From Fonsecaea monophora (lineage: Eukaryota; Ascomycota; Eurotiomycetes; Chaetothyriales; Herpotrichiellaceae): a stretch of 64,000 bases of DNA. The stretch covers positions 1 through 64,000 of the forward strand of contig NW_019173940.1 of the NCBI RefSeq assembly GCF_001642475.1, in the 5' to 3' direction. Shown here in pieces: positions 1-10,679 of this stretch. A program made the translations under genes and the position numbers. Every line of letters starts with the position of its first letter. Within the stretch, counting starts at the first letter, position 1. Below the pieces are notes generated by a model. That model was not told the origin of the DNA. It did no database searches and saw nothing but the letters and a program-made list of their open reading frames with translations.

Positions 1-1024
1 TATTAGTTGTGCGGGGACCACCGGTTAGTCCCAGGTGGGGGTGGGTGGAGTGGGATTGGTGGTGTATGGGACATGTGAGGAAGTGGGTAAATATAGTTGG
101 CATTGGAGTACAGGCTTGGTGTTTGCGGCGGAAATAGTCAGGCAATCTTTGGATGGGAGCAATGAAATATTACCGAGTACTTCAGATGGATATGTGGTTT
201 ACCCGCTTCTGAGACGCAATTCGGTTACCTCGAAATAGGGTCAAGCCAAGATGGGGGTGGCATGCAAGGCACGAGGTGGAATATGCAGGTACGAATATAA
301 TAGAGGTGTTTGCATCATAGACGGATACACCCGATGTTTGGGACACCTAGAGGTGATGCGTCTTTCAGAAACCTGTCATCAGCCGTCAAGGAAGCTCATA
401 AGCTCGTATTGAGTGAGCGGAACACCGATGAGAGAGTGCACTGATCGGATGGGGATAGAGCCGCGGTACGCCCACTTACGCCACACCCAGACGATTCGGG
501 AGTCTGGGGTAGGCCCAGCCTCCTCGACACACAATCATCCCCCTCCATTTCAATCCTCCAACACCAGCACGAGACCCTCTACCTTTGTATTTCTGCGACA
601 TTTTCGTTCAGCACCACAGTCCACCTCTAAACTCAGAGGCTAGCTTCCATATTCTTCACAAAGCCTTCGACCAATCCTTCATCGCGCGCTTTACGGCACT
701 GCCTCACTTTCCCCTCAGTTCCGACCCTGTTAGACAAACCGATAACACAATCTCTTGTCGTCTCAAGACTATATCGATTCGTTGTCGAAGCGCTTCTAAG
801 ACGAGTGCGCTTGCGACATCGCTAAATTCTCTGTGAGGCAAGCAGATATCGAGAGCCAGTTTTCCGTGCTGGTATATCAAATTTTCCGGTTGAAACGACG
901 CAGAGCGAGAGGAAACGCAAGAGCAGGAACATCCGTCGAGAAAGAAGAACGAGTGTTGGAAAAGGCGCGGGGTCTACTCTGAACTTTTCAGCGATTCCTT
1001 TTCTGGCCAGAAGCTGAAGGCGAC
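1..1024. other. Intergenic region and leader of the EXPERA gene
   Basis: I see no supportable gene here. The first 400 bases hold short open frames with no recognisable protein. One copy of the dispersed 10-mer TACCGAGTAC lies at 171-180. From about 520 to 830 the plus strand is rich in C and T, as expected for a promoter or 5' leader of the gene that starts at 1025. Confidence 0.6.
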
Positions 1025-1929
1025 ATGGTCTCCACGAGGCACCATCCGAGACCCTTCCCCGAGCCAGCAACTCCCAGCTCGACAACCCGTTCCAATGCCA
1101 CGGACTCGCCCTCCAAATCTTCCTCGCCTCCACATTCCGATGACTCAATAGTCGTCGCGTCTTCTGCTTCTCGAAAGCGCCGATCGAATCGATCCTCTCA
1201 TGCAAAGTCGTCAACGTCCCTGACCCCCGCTTACTCGCATAGAGCGCCACCCCTGCTGTTGATCTGGCTGTTCGTTTCCCTTCCCCTCGTGGTATGGGAT
1301 ACGGGCTATATCGCACTTCGTCCACACTCGATGCCGGGAGGGAAGTTCCACACCCCCATCTGGTCATTGTACGCTCTGTACGGTACGGTGGACTATGTGT
1401 ATGGCTGGCCAGCCTGGGACGGACATGTGGGCTTCACAGCAGCACAGGCTTCACTGAATGTCATTGAGACAGTCATGTACATCTACTACCTGAGCACAGT
1501 ATTGAGCAACGGTACAGGAGGTCTCCTGAACTGTCGTTCTCCGCAGGGATTCTTCCTGGGTGAACGAGACAAATTCATCAGTGGGCCTGGCGTGGCCACA
1601 GCTGTCGTCGTCCTCTTCTCCGCTGCTGTGATGACCCTAAGCAAAACCATTTTGTACTGTACGTCAAAACTATCAACTCTTTTCTTACCCCGTGTACTTT
1701 GAGAAGTCCTGATCCTTGAAGATGCCGATGCTGACGACGGGACGAAACAGGGCTCAACGAATACTTCTCGAATTTTGCCAATATTGGCCACAATTCTCTG
1801 TATAACCTCGTCTTCCTATGGGTTATCCCCAACGGACTCTGGCTGATTTTTCCGGCGTACATGATATACTTGCTCGGAAAAGAGATGGTGGCAGGAATGG
1901 AGGGCACTCAAGCAGAAAAGGAGGAGTGA
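1025..1929 (+). CDS. EXPERA-domain (emopamil-binding-like) membrane protein
   Basis: Two exons, 1025-1658 and 1751-1929, give a 270-residue protein; the 92-nt intron starts GTACGT and ends CAG and splits a Trp codon. Residues 1-75 are Ser/Thr/Pro/Arg-rich and probably disordered. Several membrane segments follow, beginning at LLLIWLFVSLPLVVWDTGYI. The second exon supplies the motif NGLWLIFPAYMIY near the C-terminus, which matches the conserved end of the EXPERA/EBP fold shared by sterol isomerase-like and sigma-2/TM6SF proteins. Fungal members are mostly uncharacterised. An ER location and lipid- or sterol-related ligand are inferred from the family only. Without splicing the frame ends early at 1702 and lacks the diagnostic last helix. 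Confidence 0.8.
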
Positions 1930-4108
1930 TAATGGCTAGAGCAAAGGCGATAAATAGAGGTAGGCAGGGTTTGATGATTGAACCGATTTCCGAACACCGC
2001 CACTGCTTTCCTCGGCCAGTCCTCTCGATTGCCGAGGCCACGAGGTGTCTAAAAGTTGTGCCGAGTATAGTAGATGCTGCTGCTGGTGCGAACGCTGTTG
2101 CGAACGTTATTGCAGTGTTTGCATTTACAGGAAGTTCCAGAAAAGCCAAGATCGCTGCGGAATGCCGGAATTGGGCATTGATTGCTCTTTGCCCCATGGG
2201 CGCCGTTTTAGCGGTCATCTTGGGGATCCATCAACCACCGAAGAGCCTTTTTTGTGCAACATGCTTGGGTTACAATTATCAGAGGAGCGGCTTCTTGTCG
2301 GAGACTACGAACGACAAATGCTGGTAACCCTCTCGGGTCAGATGGGAGCCAGGGAGCCCGGAGTCTTGGGGTGCACGACATTAGTTGAACCGAGAGTTGG
2401 GCTGTTTGAAGAAAGACAACCGCACGGAAGCACGGTGTGTTGTGATCATTAGTAATGCCCAGGTACAAAGAAAGGTGCATGTCAATGTCAGTAAGAACGG
2501 TATTGTTCTATGTGGCTGATCACTGTGGATATTGAAGGGTCTCTGGGTGTCTCGGTGAGTGCCAAATTTCGCAGCTCTCGTTGGCGAATCCTAGCAAGTG
2601 GACGGAAGGTTAGGGCCGAAGGAGTATTGAGTTGTCAGGGTACAAACAAAAAGCATATAATGTGCTTGAATATAGGGTTACAATTGGCACAGACTAGGCA
2701 CGGAGAAAGGAGTAACTATGTGATGCGTATGTCCGGATGGAATCACTTCCCCAGAAAGGCAACAAATGGGATAAACATCGGCCCTTGAGCGGATCCAGCG
2801 AGAAGACTATGGATGCATCAATTGCGGGGAGGTCCATTGAAGTCAACAGCCTGAATGGGTGAGACTCAACTCAAGAGGGGACGATCTGCAACCCGGCCAT
2901 GTCCATATGATTCCATGAAATTTTCAGTTGAGATTGACCAGCACCCAGCAAGCGACGGCGAGGTTGCGGAGTAACCAAAGCTAGCCACATTGAAGTATAG
3001 GCTGCCCACGGCTGCCCTTCCTACCCTGTCAGCCTGTCTCCCACCGACAATTTGCGGGGTACAGCATCATTGACATGACTTGTCGAGATGCAGTGATCCT
3101 ACCGACCCAGCGACCTCAACCACTCTCCTTCATGGCCTTCGTTACGTTGCCCTGACCGTGACATGGAGAATGCAACATTGCCTTCTTCCACATGCCTCTT
3201 CAGGCACCGGCAATGCAGCCCTCAAAGTCACACTATCGATCGCCTTCCTGGATCGACGCTCACTATTGTGCGCATAGTGCATCACAAGGCCTTCTCCCCA
3301 CCCACTACTCGACAAGGCCATGGCATGGACTGGCATACAGGGAGCATAGACCATGTTCATGCCTTTGCTCTTGCCGCATTCATTGAGCTCCCTGCGCCAG
3401 CTCCGCCAGCTCCTCGTCTCCTCAGCTCCCCAGCTTACCCATCTTGCTTGCCAGTGCCTCCACCACCAACCCCCCCTTCTTCGGAGCGACGTGCCCTTTC
3501 TGCGCAAGAGAATGGAACAAAGGGAAAAATCAGACTCTCAATGACATCTACACGGACATGGCCCATACCATCTAGAGCCCGGGCGCTCAATTGTTCAAAT
3601 ACCCCCGAGTTTCTTCGACTGTCCACTCATTATTCACTCTTTCTTTCCGTCACCCGCAACTTGTATTCCTTCCTGCGGTGTGGCTCCCTGCCCGAGTCAT
3701 CCCAAACCCCCCATCTGCTGTATCGACCTACAGCCGTGAGGTCTGTCGATTATTTTTGTACCGACCACCCGGGTTAAGCCCTAACAATAATACCTACGGG
3801 ATTCCTACTGGTTGACGTCAACACCAAGTACCGAGAATCAGCCTAATAAACCCCCGGCGCCCTTGCAAAATGTGGCTCACGGATGCGGTTGTGGCGGCTT
3901 TGGCAGCATTGCCTTATCTTCCCCAGATCCAGGCCAGCGTAAGTGCAAGGCCCATTCCGCCCCTTTGTGCCCCCCAATAATCCCAGCGATCCGCGAGCGA
4001 ATGGATTCTATGCCCCCTACCCATATTGTCAGATTTTAAAAGGTCCCTGATATCTCAGGGCCTGTCAAACAAAAAAAAAGAAACCCAGAATCCCAAGATT
4101 ATGCCAGG
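1930..4108. other. 2.2 kb without a recognised gene; upstream region of the beta-glucosidase
   Basis: Several short open frames occur on both strands, but none has a recognisable domain, a consistent start or a splice-linked continuation. From about 3300 to 3730 the plus strand is C/T-rich, which fits a fungal promoter. An A-run (4071-4080) and a short leader precede the ATG at 4109. I see nothing else that I can support. Confidence 0.5.
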
Positions 4109-7100
4109 ATGCTCCAACTCTTTTCTGCTCTCCTTTTTGTTAATGCTTCGGTACAATTGTCCGACTACTCACAAGCTGTCATAAAGCCTGTCGAGGCTGC
4201 AGATGCCATCTTCAAGCGTCAAGCTGCCCAGCCATTTAATAACGACTATACTGGCCCCATTTGGACATCGGACCCGAAGTACCCGTCCCCATGGGGTGCT
4301 GGTACGGGAGACTGGGCTGCAGCATACGAGAAAGCCCGTGCCTTTGTTAGTGGCTTGACTTTATTGGAGAAGGTCAACCTCACTACAGGTGTCGGGTAGG
4401 TACCATCAAACATTGTTGCACACACTGGTAAATCTGACTTTTGGCGAAGCTGGGAATCTGATCGATGTGTCGGAAATACTGGCTCTATCCCTCGTCTCGA
4501 CTTTGAAGGCCTCTGTTTACAAGACGGCCCACTTGGTATTCGTTTTGGTTAGCATTCAAACTTCCCACAATCCTCGATGAATAGGAGAATTGACAACAAA
4601 ACAGCCGATTATGTCTCTGCCTTCCCGGCCGGTCTGAATGTGGCTGCTACATGGAGCCGTGATCTTGCGAGGGCTCGGGGAGAAGCTATGGGAGCTGAGA
4701 ATAGAGGCAAAGGTGTTGATGTCCAGCTCGGTCCCGTGTGTGGACCCCTCGGCCGCAATCCTGAAGGTGGTCGAAACTGGGTAAGAAGGCCTCATAGAAA
4801 ATCGAAGTACTCGGCGTGTTGACCAGAAATAGGAAGGATTCAGTCCCGATCCTTATCTCACTGGCGCCTTGATCGGTCCTACCATCCAAGGTATCCAAAG
4901 CCAAGGCGTCATGGCGTGCACGAAGCATTACATTGGGAATGAACAAGAACACTTCCGCCAGGTCGGGGAATCCATCGGCTACGGTTACAACATCACGGCC
5001 ACGCTCAGCTCAAATATTGACGACAAGACCATCCATGAGCTTTACCTCTGGCCTTTTGCTGATGCCGTTCGGGCTGGTACAGCGTCAGGTAGGTAATTGG
5101 AAGAGTCGCAACAGGGGGTGGAGGCTAACGTTGTCCAAGTCATGTGCTCTTACCAGCAAGTGAACAACTCCTACGGCTGTGCCAACTCTTACACAATGAA
5201 CCACCTTCTCAAGGGTGAACTCGGATTCCAGGGTTTCGTCATGTCAGATTGGCAGGCTCAACATTCCGGGGTTGGCACCGCCTTGGCTGGACTCGATATG
5301 ACCATGCCTGGTGACACACTATTCAATACCGGGTATACCTACTGGGGCACTAACCTCACTATTGCCGTGATCAATGGTACTATTCCTGAATGGCGACTGG
5401 ACGATATGGCCACGAGAATCATGGCAGGCTACTACTACGTCGGTCGCGATGCTGCCAGAGTTCCGGCCAACTTCTATGCCTGGGGCCAGGACACTTACGG
5501 ACACGCTTCCGCTGCTGATCTCAATTCCCCCCTGATCATCGTCAACGAACATGTGAATGTCCAAGACGAGCATCGCAATATCATCAGACAGATTGGCCAG
5601 GCGTCCAATGTCCTTCTGAAGAACAATGGCGGCCTTCCCCTTACAGGTCAGGAAAAACAAGTGGCCGTGATTGGTTACGATGCTTGTGGCAACCCGTGGG
5701 GTCCCAATGGCTGTCCAAACCGTCAATGCAACAATGGAACCCTAGCCATGGCGTATGGGAGTGGCACCTGCGAATTTCCATATCTGGTGACACCAGAACA
5801 AGCGATCCAGCAATATGTTCTTACGCAGACCGACTCAGAGGTCTTCACCATTTGCGACAACTATGCAGACTCTCAGATCCAGAGTCTTGCCAGCCAAGCT
5901 GATGTTGCCATTGTTTTTGCAAACGCCGATTCTGGGGAAGGATTCATAACGATCGACGGCAACACTGGCGACCGCAATAATCTGTCTCTTTGGGAAGGAG
6001 CGGACCGCTTGATCAACAATGTGACCAAGTATAACAACAATACCATTGTGGTCATGCACACCGTGGGCGCTGTCAATGTTTCTGCATGGTATGACAACGA
6101 GAACGTCACTGCCATCCTATGGGCGGGTCTACCTGGTCAAGAGAGCGGCAATGCCCTCGTCGATGTCCTTTACGGTCTCGTCAACCCCGGTGGAAAACTA
6201 CCATTTACCATTGCCCGCAACCGGGATGACTACGGCACAGATGTTCTATATGAGCCTAATAATGGGCAATTCGATGCTCCTCAAGTTCTCTTCTCGGAGG
6301 GGGTGTTCATTGATTACCGACATCTCGATGCAGCTGGGATCGAGCCAATCTATGAATTCGGATTCGGCCTCAGTTACACAACCTTTGAATATTCCAATCT
6401 GGTGATTACTCCAGGAAATCCAGCACCATATACCCCCGCCAGCGGATTGACAGGGCCAGCTCCAGTCTTGGGTAACTCGTCCACGGACCCATCACTATAC
6501 CTCTTCCCCAATGCCAGCATCCCTTATCGTTACTTTGAATTCATCTACCCATACCTCAACACCACCGACCTTGAGGCTGCGTCTGCTGATCCTGATTACG
6601 GCCTGCCGACGGATCAGTATGTTCCGGCTGGTGCCACGGACGGCTCACCGCAGCCCATCCAGCCTGCTGGAGGTGGTCTCGGGGGCAACCCTCTTCTCTA
6701 CGAAGTTGTCGCAACGGTGACGGCAACTATCACCAACACAGGAAGCGTCGCCGGAGATGAAGTTGTGCAGTTGTACGTGTCACTTGGGGAGGGAGAGCCG
6801 CCGAAGGTTCTTCGTGGCTTTGACCGCCTGACCATAGCACCTGGTCAATCAGCGACATTTACCGCTGACCTCACTCGGAAAGATGTGTCGGTTTGGGATA
6901 CCACCGTTCAGAACTGGGTAGAGGTCAGCAATCCAACCATTTACGTTGGCGCTTCGAGCAGAAATCTCCCACTATCAGGAACCCTGTCCGGCGGTGCTTC
7001 ACCTGGTGGTCCAAGTGGACCAAACTACAGTTCGCCTCCAGTTGCCCCGTCTTCTTCCTATGGTGCTCCGACATATTCGTGGAGTTCAGGGTACGGACAT

Positions 7101-7202
7101 CCCACTGGACCGCCGGTGTCTCAGATTTCAGACGGACAGCCTCAATGGGGAGCTCCAGTTACGCAAATCTGGGATGGCCAACCTCAAGCGACGACGGCAT
7201 GA
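4109..7202 (+). CDS. Secreted GH3 beta-glucosidase with C-terminal PIR repeats
   Basis: Five exons (4109-4395, 4450-4547, 4605-4780, 4833-5088, 5140-7202) encode 959 residues. The first 18 or so residues form a signal peptide. The GH3 N-terminal barrel ends in GFVMSDWQAQHSG, whose Asp-309 is the catalytic nucleophile of the family; KHYIGNEQE lies upstream. The alpha/beta sandwich and a fibronectin-III-like domain follow. The enzyme should release glucose from cello-oligosaccharides or beta-glucans outside the cell. The odd part is the C-terminus: after a Ser/Pro/Gly-rich stretch come two PIR-type motifs, PVSQISDGQPQ (931-941) and PVTQIWDGQPQ (945-955), ending four residues before the stop. 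PIR repeats anchor fungal wall proteins to beta-1,3-glucan through the first Gln. Family and active site are secure; wall anchoring is inferred. Confidence 0.93.
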
Positions 7203-7942
7203 TTGGACGAGGGAAATCTATGGCGAGTTAATGTGATGGATAACCAGGTATGACTTTGTTCGGTTACTGATGTGGCTCTTGGACGTTATGGCTTTGCGCC
7301 AACAACCACAGACAGATAGGGCCTGAAGCAGAGTGTCTGGGCTGTGAGCAGTCGATCGTGTCTGGGAAGTAGAGCAGACTGATGAAGATAAAAGCAATTA
7401 TTAAGCCTAGACGAATTTATTACACGATGAACATTTTCACGAACAATAGAGCGAGGAAGTCAGGTCCGGCTGTACTTGGTTTGGGGCGACCGATATCAAT
7501 TGATTGTAGCTCACACGTACATATTTGGAGAGTGCTTTAGTTCAGCATTGTTGGGGTCACTTTTCCCAGATACGTACCTCGCACTTGTACTTGTAGTCAG
7601 CACTCGGTCCTCAGTACTCAGTATTCAGTACCCAGTATGTACTCGTCGAGTCGTGTCGTGTCATGTACGTACGCGGTGGGACCATGCCGCATGGCATGCA
7701 CAGATCGGCTGTGGGTCGCACCACAAGCATCGAGTCATGGCGTCATGGATTTCTATACCTCGTCCAGTGAATGAATGAATGAGTGTAGGGCGACCCATCT
7801 TTTCAATATGAACGTGCGTGAGAGAGAGAGAAAACTAGACTGTGGGCGTGTGTATATGTGCGTATGTGTGTGTGTGTGTGCGGTAGCACATGGCTATTGA
7901 ATGCGCGTGTACCCCCGGCTCGTCTACTTGCGGGTCAAAGTC

Positions 7943-7990
7943 ACCTACCTACCTCCCTCCCTCCCTCCCTACCTACCTACCTACCTACCT
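7943..7990. repeat. CCTA/CCCT microsatellite
   Basis: A 48-nt tract of tandem CCTA units interrupted by CCCT units. It is followed at 8023-8050 by tandem near-copies of CTGGCTCACT and at 8061-8092 by AGCT and GTAT tetramers, so four different simple repeats lie within 150 bases. Confidence 0.9.
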
Positions 7991-8291
7991 ATGAGGTACA
8001 TAGGTACATAGGTATTGAAGAACTGGCTCACTGGCACACTGGCTCACTGGGTATCTAGCGAGCTAGCTAGCTAGCTAGGTATGTATGTATGTTGGTATGG
8101 TGGTATGGTTGTATATCCAGAGATATATCCCTGGAGGTATTTATTAGTTTTAACTTATTTGGGGTTACTAGGATACCCCCTTCTCGAGATCGGTACGATA
8201 ACGATACAGTTCTTAGTTCGGCATTGACGTGCGTGGTTCTCGGGGGGTTGGGAGGTGAGGGCAAATTGGTCAAGGACGGACGGGCAGTCGA

Positions 8292-8310
8292 GGGGGGGGG
8301 GGGGGGGGGG
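8292..8310 (+). repeat. 19-nt poly-G tract
   Basis: An uninterrupted run of 19 G on the plus strand, 230 bases upstream of the photolyase ATG. The exact length may be affected by sequencing or assembly error. Confidence 0.85.
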
Positions 8311-8540
8311 TCAGGCCTCGTCTCGTCTTTGCAGGTCCTTTGACAATCATCGCCAACTACGGACACGCCGACACCTACGTCATTGAAACCATCATCGTGA
8401 TCATCATCATCATCATCCTCATCCCCGACCTGAGACCAGGAACGGTCAAGTCAACACGCGCACAAACACGTACACGCACACACTCTCTCTCTCTCCTTGC
8501 CTATCTCAGTACATCTCGCGGGCAAGCCACCTCCGCAACC

Positions 8541-10679
8541 ATGCCCGCAAGATTCAAAAAGACAGGCGGCGCACACAACCCCCCAGGTCCGCGCGTCCTG
8601 TACTGGTTCCGCACGGACCTGCGCCTCCACGACTCGCCGGGCCTGACGCACGCCTTGTCTCTGAACCCCTCCGCCGTGATCCCGCTGTGGACGTGGGACC
8701 CGCACTACGTGTACCGGCAGCGCGGGGCGGCGAACCGGTGGCACTTCCTTGTCGAGAGCATGCGGGACCTCTCGCAGAGCCTGACGGCGCTGAACGCGCG
8801 GCAGAGGCTGTTCGTGGTGCGCGCGGCCGCCGGGCCCGCGAGGACGTTGGCCGCGCTCATGCGCAAGTGGAAGATCGACGTGCTCGTCTTCGAAAAGGAC
8901 ACGGACGCGTACGCCACCCTCAGAGATCGCGACGTCGTCAAGGTCGCCGAGGACATGGGCGTGCGGGTCGTCAGCCCGAGTGGGCGCACGCTGTTCGACT
9001 CCGAGGAGGTCGTCAGGATGAACGCCGGGAAGCCCACCATGAGTATGGCCCAGTTGGTCAAGGCCGTGGAGAAAATCGGCGACGGAATGCCCGCGAAGCC
9101 GTTGGACAAGCCGACCAGCTTGCCGGATCCTCTCGACGAGGAGGAGATGGATCTGTCGGATCTCGAACAGGAATTGTCTGGTGACGGAGAAGGACCCCGA
9201 AAAGCACCACCCAGCTGGCCTGGTGTCGACGGCATGGACTACAACGCCGTTCAGAGAACGCTGGGCCTCGACAAAGACACGCAGTACTCTTCTGGGGTCA
9301 TGGGGCCGGACCGCGACTTCTCGGTCCCGACTCTGGAGGAGATGGGAATCGACCCGTCGTCAGTGACGACGCCCCATAAAGGAGGCGAGACCGCCGGACT
9401 AGCGCTCCTCGAACGCCACATCGCAGATGAAGAGTACATCGCGACGTTTGAGAAGCCGGCGACCGCCCCGACGGCGTTCGAGCCCGCGGCCACGACGTTG
9501 CTGAGTCCGCACATGCATTTCGGGACAGTCTCCTGCCGCCGGTTCTGGTGGGACGTGCAGGCCGTGCTGGAGAAGAGGCGCAAGGAAAAGAAACGCGTCA
9601 GCGACCAGCCCGTCAATATCCCAGGTCAGCTGCTCTTCCGCGACATGTATTTCGCCGCGCACGCACAGGTCGGGATCGCCTTTGGCCAGACGGTCGGCAA
9701 TCCCGTCGCGAGGTTCATCCCGTGGCACCTGCAGTCGAGGTACTCGACCGACGGGAACGGTAGGCCGGTCAGCGACGGCACGTACGTGGTCGACGACGTG
9801 CAGGCCGAAGAGTACTTCCAGCGGTGGAAGGACGGGCGCACGGGGTTCCCCTGGATCGACGCCCTGATGCGCCAGTTGAAGCAGGAGGGCTGGATCCACC
9901 ACCTCGGCCGCCACGCCGTGGCCTGTTTTCTCACTCGCGGCGGCTGCTACGTCTCGTGGGAGCGCGGCGCCGAGGTCTTTGAGGAGTGGCTCGTCGACCA
10001 CGAGGTCGCGTGCAACGCCGGCAACTGGATGTGGCTGTCCTGCACGGCCTTCTTCAGCCAGTTCTACCGCTGCTACTCCCCCGTCAGTTTTCCCAAGAAG
10101 TGGGACCCCGACGGCCACTTTGTGAGGAGGTACGTCCCCGAGCTGGCCCGCTTCGACAAGAAGTACATCTACGAGCCGCACAGGGCGCCGATCGCGGACC
10201 AGAAAGCGTGGGGGTGTCTGATCAAGGGTGACGGTGGAGATGGGAAACCGCCAAAAGACGGAGGGGAGTGCAAGGTGTATCCCAAGCCGATGTTCGACTT
10301 CCAGGAGAGGAGACGGTTCTGTCTTGATCGCATGAAGGAGGCTTATGATGTAGGACTGTTTGGCGATGATGAGAGGGTTATCAGCGGGAAATGGAAAGAG
10401 TTGTTCGATTTCAACGACGCAGGGGCTCCGGCAAAGGAGGAGGCGAACGGTGATGTCCCAGTGGCCGAAAAGCGGGCGAGAGACGACGAAGACGACGATG
10501 GTCATGATGGTGCGGAGGATGACGAGCATCAGGACGTTGATGGAAGAGACGACGCCGGTGTCAGTGACGAGAGTCATGGTCGTCGCCGTGGGAGAAGGAA
10601 AGCCATAAAGCGAAGCGACCCCGACAAAGGCACCCAGCAGCGAACCTTGGACAAAATGGTAACCCGGAAGAGGAGGTAG
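8541..10679 (+). CDS. (6-4) photolyase / animal-type cryptochrome (CryA-like)
   Basis: Single exon, 712 residues; the ATG at 8541 follows a pyrimidine-rich leader and directly precedes the conserved start, while the frame upstream has no ATG. RVLYWFRTDLRLHD near residue 20 opens the Rossmann-like antenna domain. The FAD domain contains GFPWIDALMRQL and IHHLGRHAVACFLTRG; His-454 and His-458 match the two catalytic histidines of (6-4) photolyases, which places it in the (6-4)/animal cryptochrome clade rather than CPD class I or DASH. It should bind FAD and repair (6-4) photoproducts in blue light; fungal relatives (Aspergillus CryA, Cercospora CPH1) also regulate development. A charged, low-complexity segment interrupts the antenna/FAD linker around residues 185-215. 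The last 90 residues are Asp/Glu-rich, then basic (GRRRGRRKAIKR), a likely nuclear localisation signal. Confidence 0.93.
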   Translation: MPARFKKTGGAHNPPGPRVLYWFRTDLRLHDSPGLTHALSLNPSAVIPLWTWDPHYVYRQRGAANRWHFLVESMRDLSQSLTALNARQRLFVVRAAAGPARTLAALMRKWKIDVLVFEKDTDAYATLRDRDVVKVAEDMGVRVVSPSGRTLFDSEEVVRMNAGKPTMSMAQLVKAVEKIGDGMPAKPLDKPTSLPDPLDEEEMDLSDLEQELSGDGEGPRKAPPSWPGVDGMDYNAVQRTLGLDKDTQYSSGVMGPDRDFSVPTLEEMGIDPSSVTTPHKGGETAGLALLERHIADEEYIATFEKPATAPTAFEPAATTLLSPHMHFGTVSCRRFWWDVQAVLEKRRKEKKRVSDQPVNIPGQLLFRDMYFAAHAQVGIAFGQTVGNPVARFIPWHLQSRYSTDGNGRPVSDGTYVVDDVQAEEYFQRWKDGRTGFPWIDALMRQLKQEGWIHHLGRHAVACFLTRGGCYVSWERGAEVFEEWLVDHEVACNAGNWMWLSCTAFFSQFYRCYSPVSFPKKWDPDGHFVRRYVPELARFDKKYIYEPHRAPIADQKAWGCLIKGDGGDGKPPKDGGECKVYPKPMFDFQERRRFCLDRMKEAYDVGLFGDDERVISGKWKELFDFNDAGAPAKEEANGDVPVAEKRARDDEDDDGHDGAEDDEHQDVDGRDDAGVSDESHGRRRGRRKAIKRSDPDKGTQQRTLDKMVTRKRR

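Larger units (their letters stand above)
7203..8540. other. Intergenic region crowded with simple repeats
   Basis: No gene is supported between the beta-glucosidase stop and the photolyase ATG. The region holds GA, GT, CCTA/CCCT, AGCT and GTAT tracts, a 19-nt G run and an ATC-rich stretch (about 8402-8425). A pyrimidine tract CTCTCTCTCTCC at about 8481-8493 lies just upstream of the photolyase start and is probably part of its promoter or leader. Confidence 0.6.

Noticed and set aside
822..1367. 181-codon minus-strand frame
   Set aside because: It overlaps exon 1 of the EXPERA gene antisense and has no recognisable sequence.
9399..10577. 392-codon open frame antisense to the photolyase
   Set aside because: It mirrors a GC-rich coding exon and has no recognisable protein; the sense strand carries all photolyase motifs.
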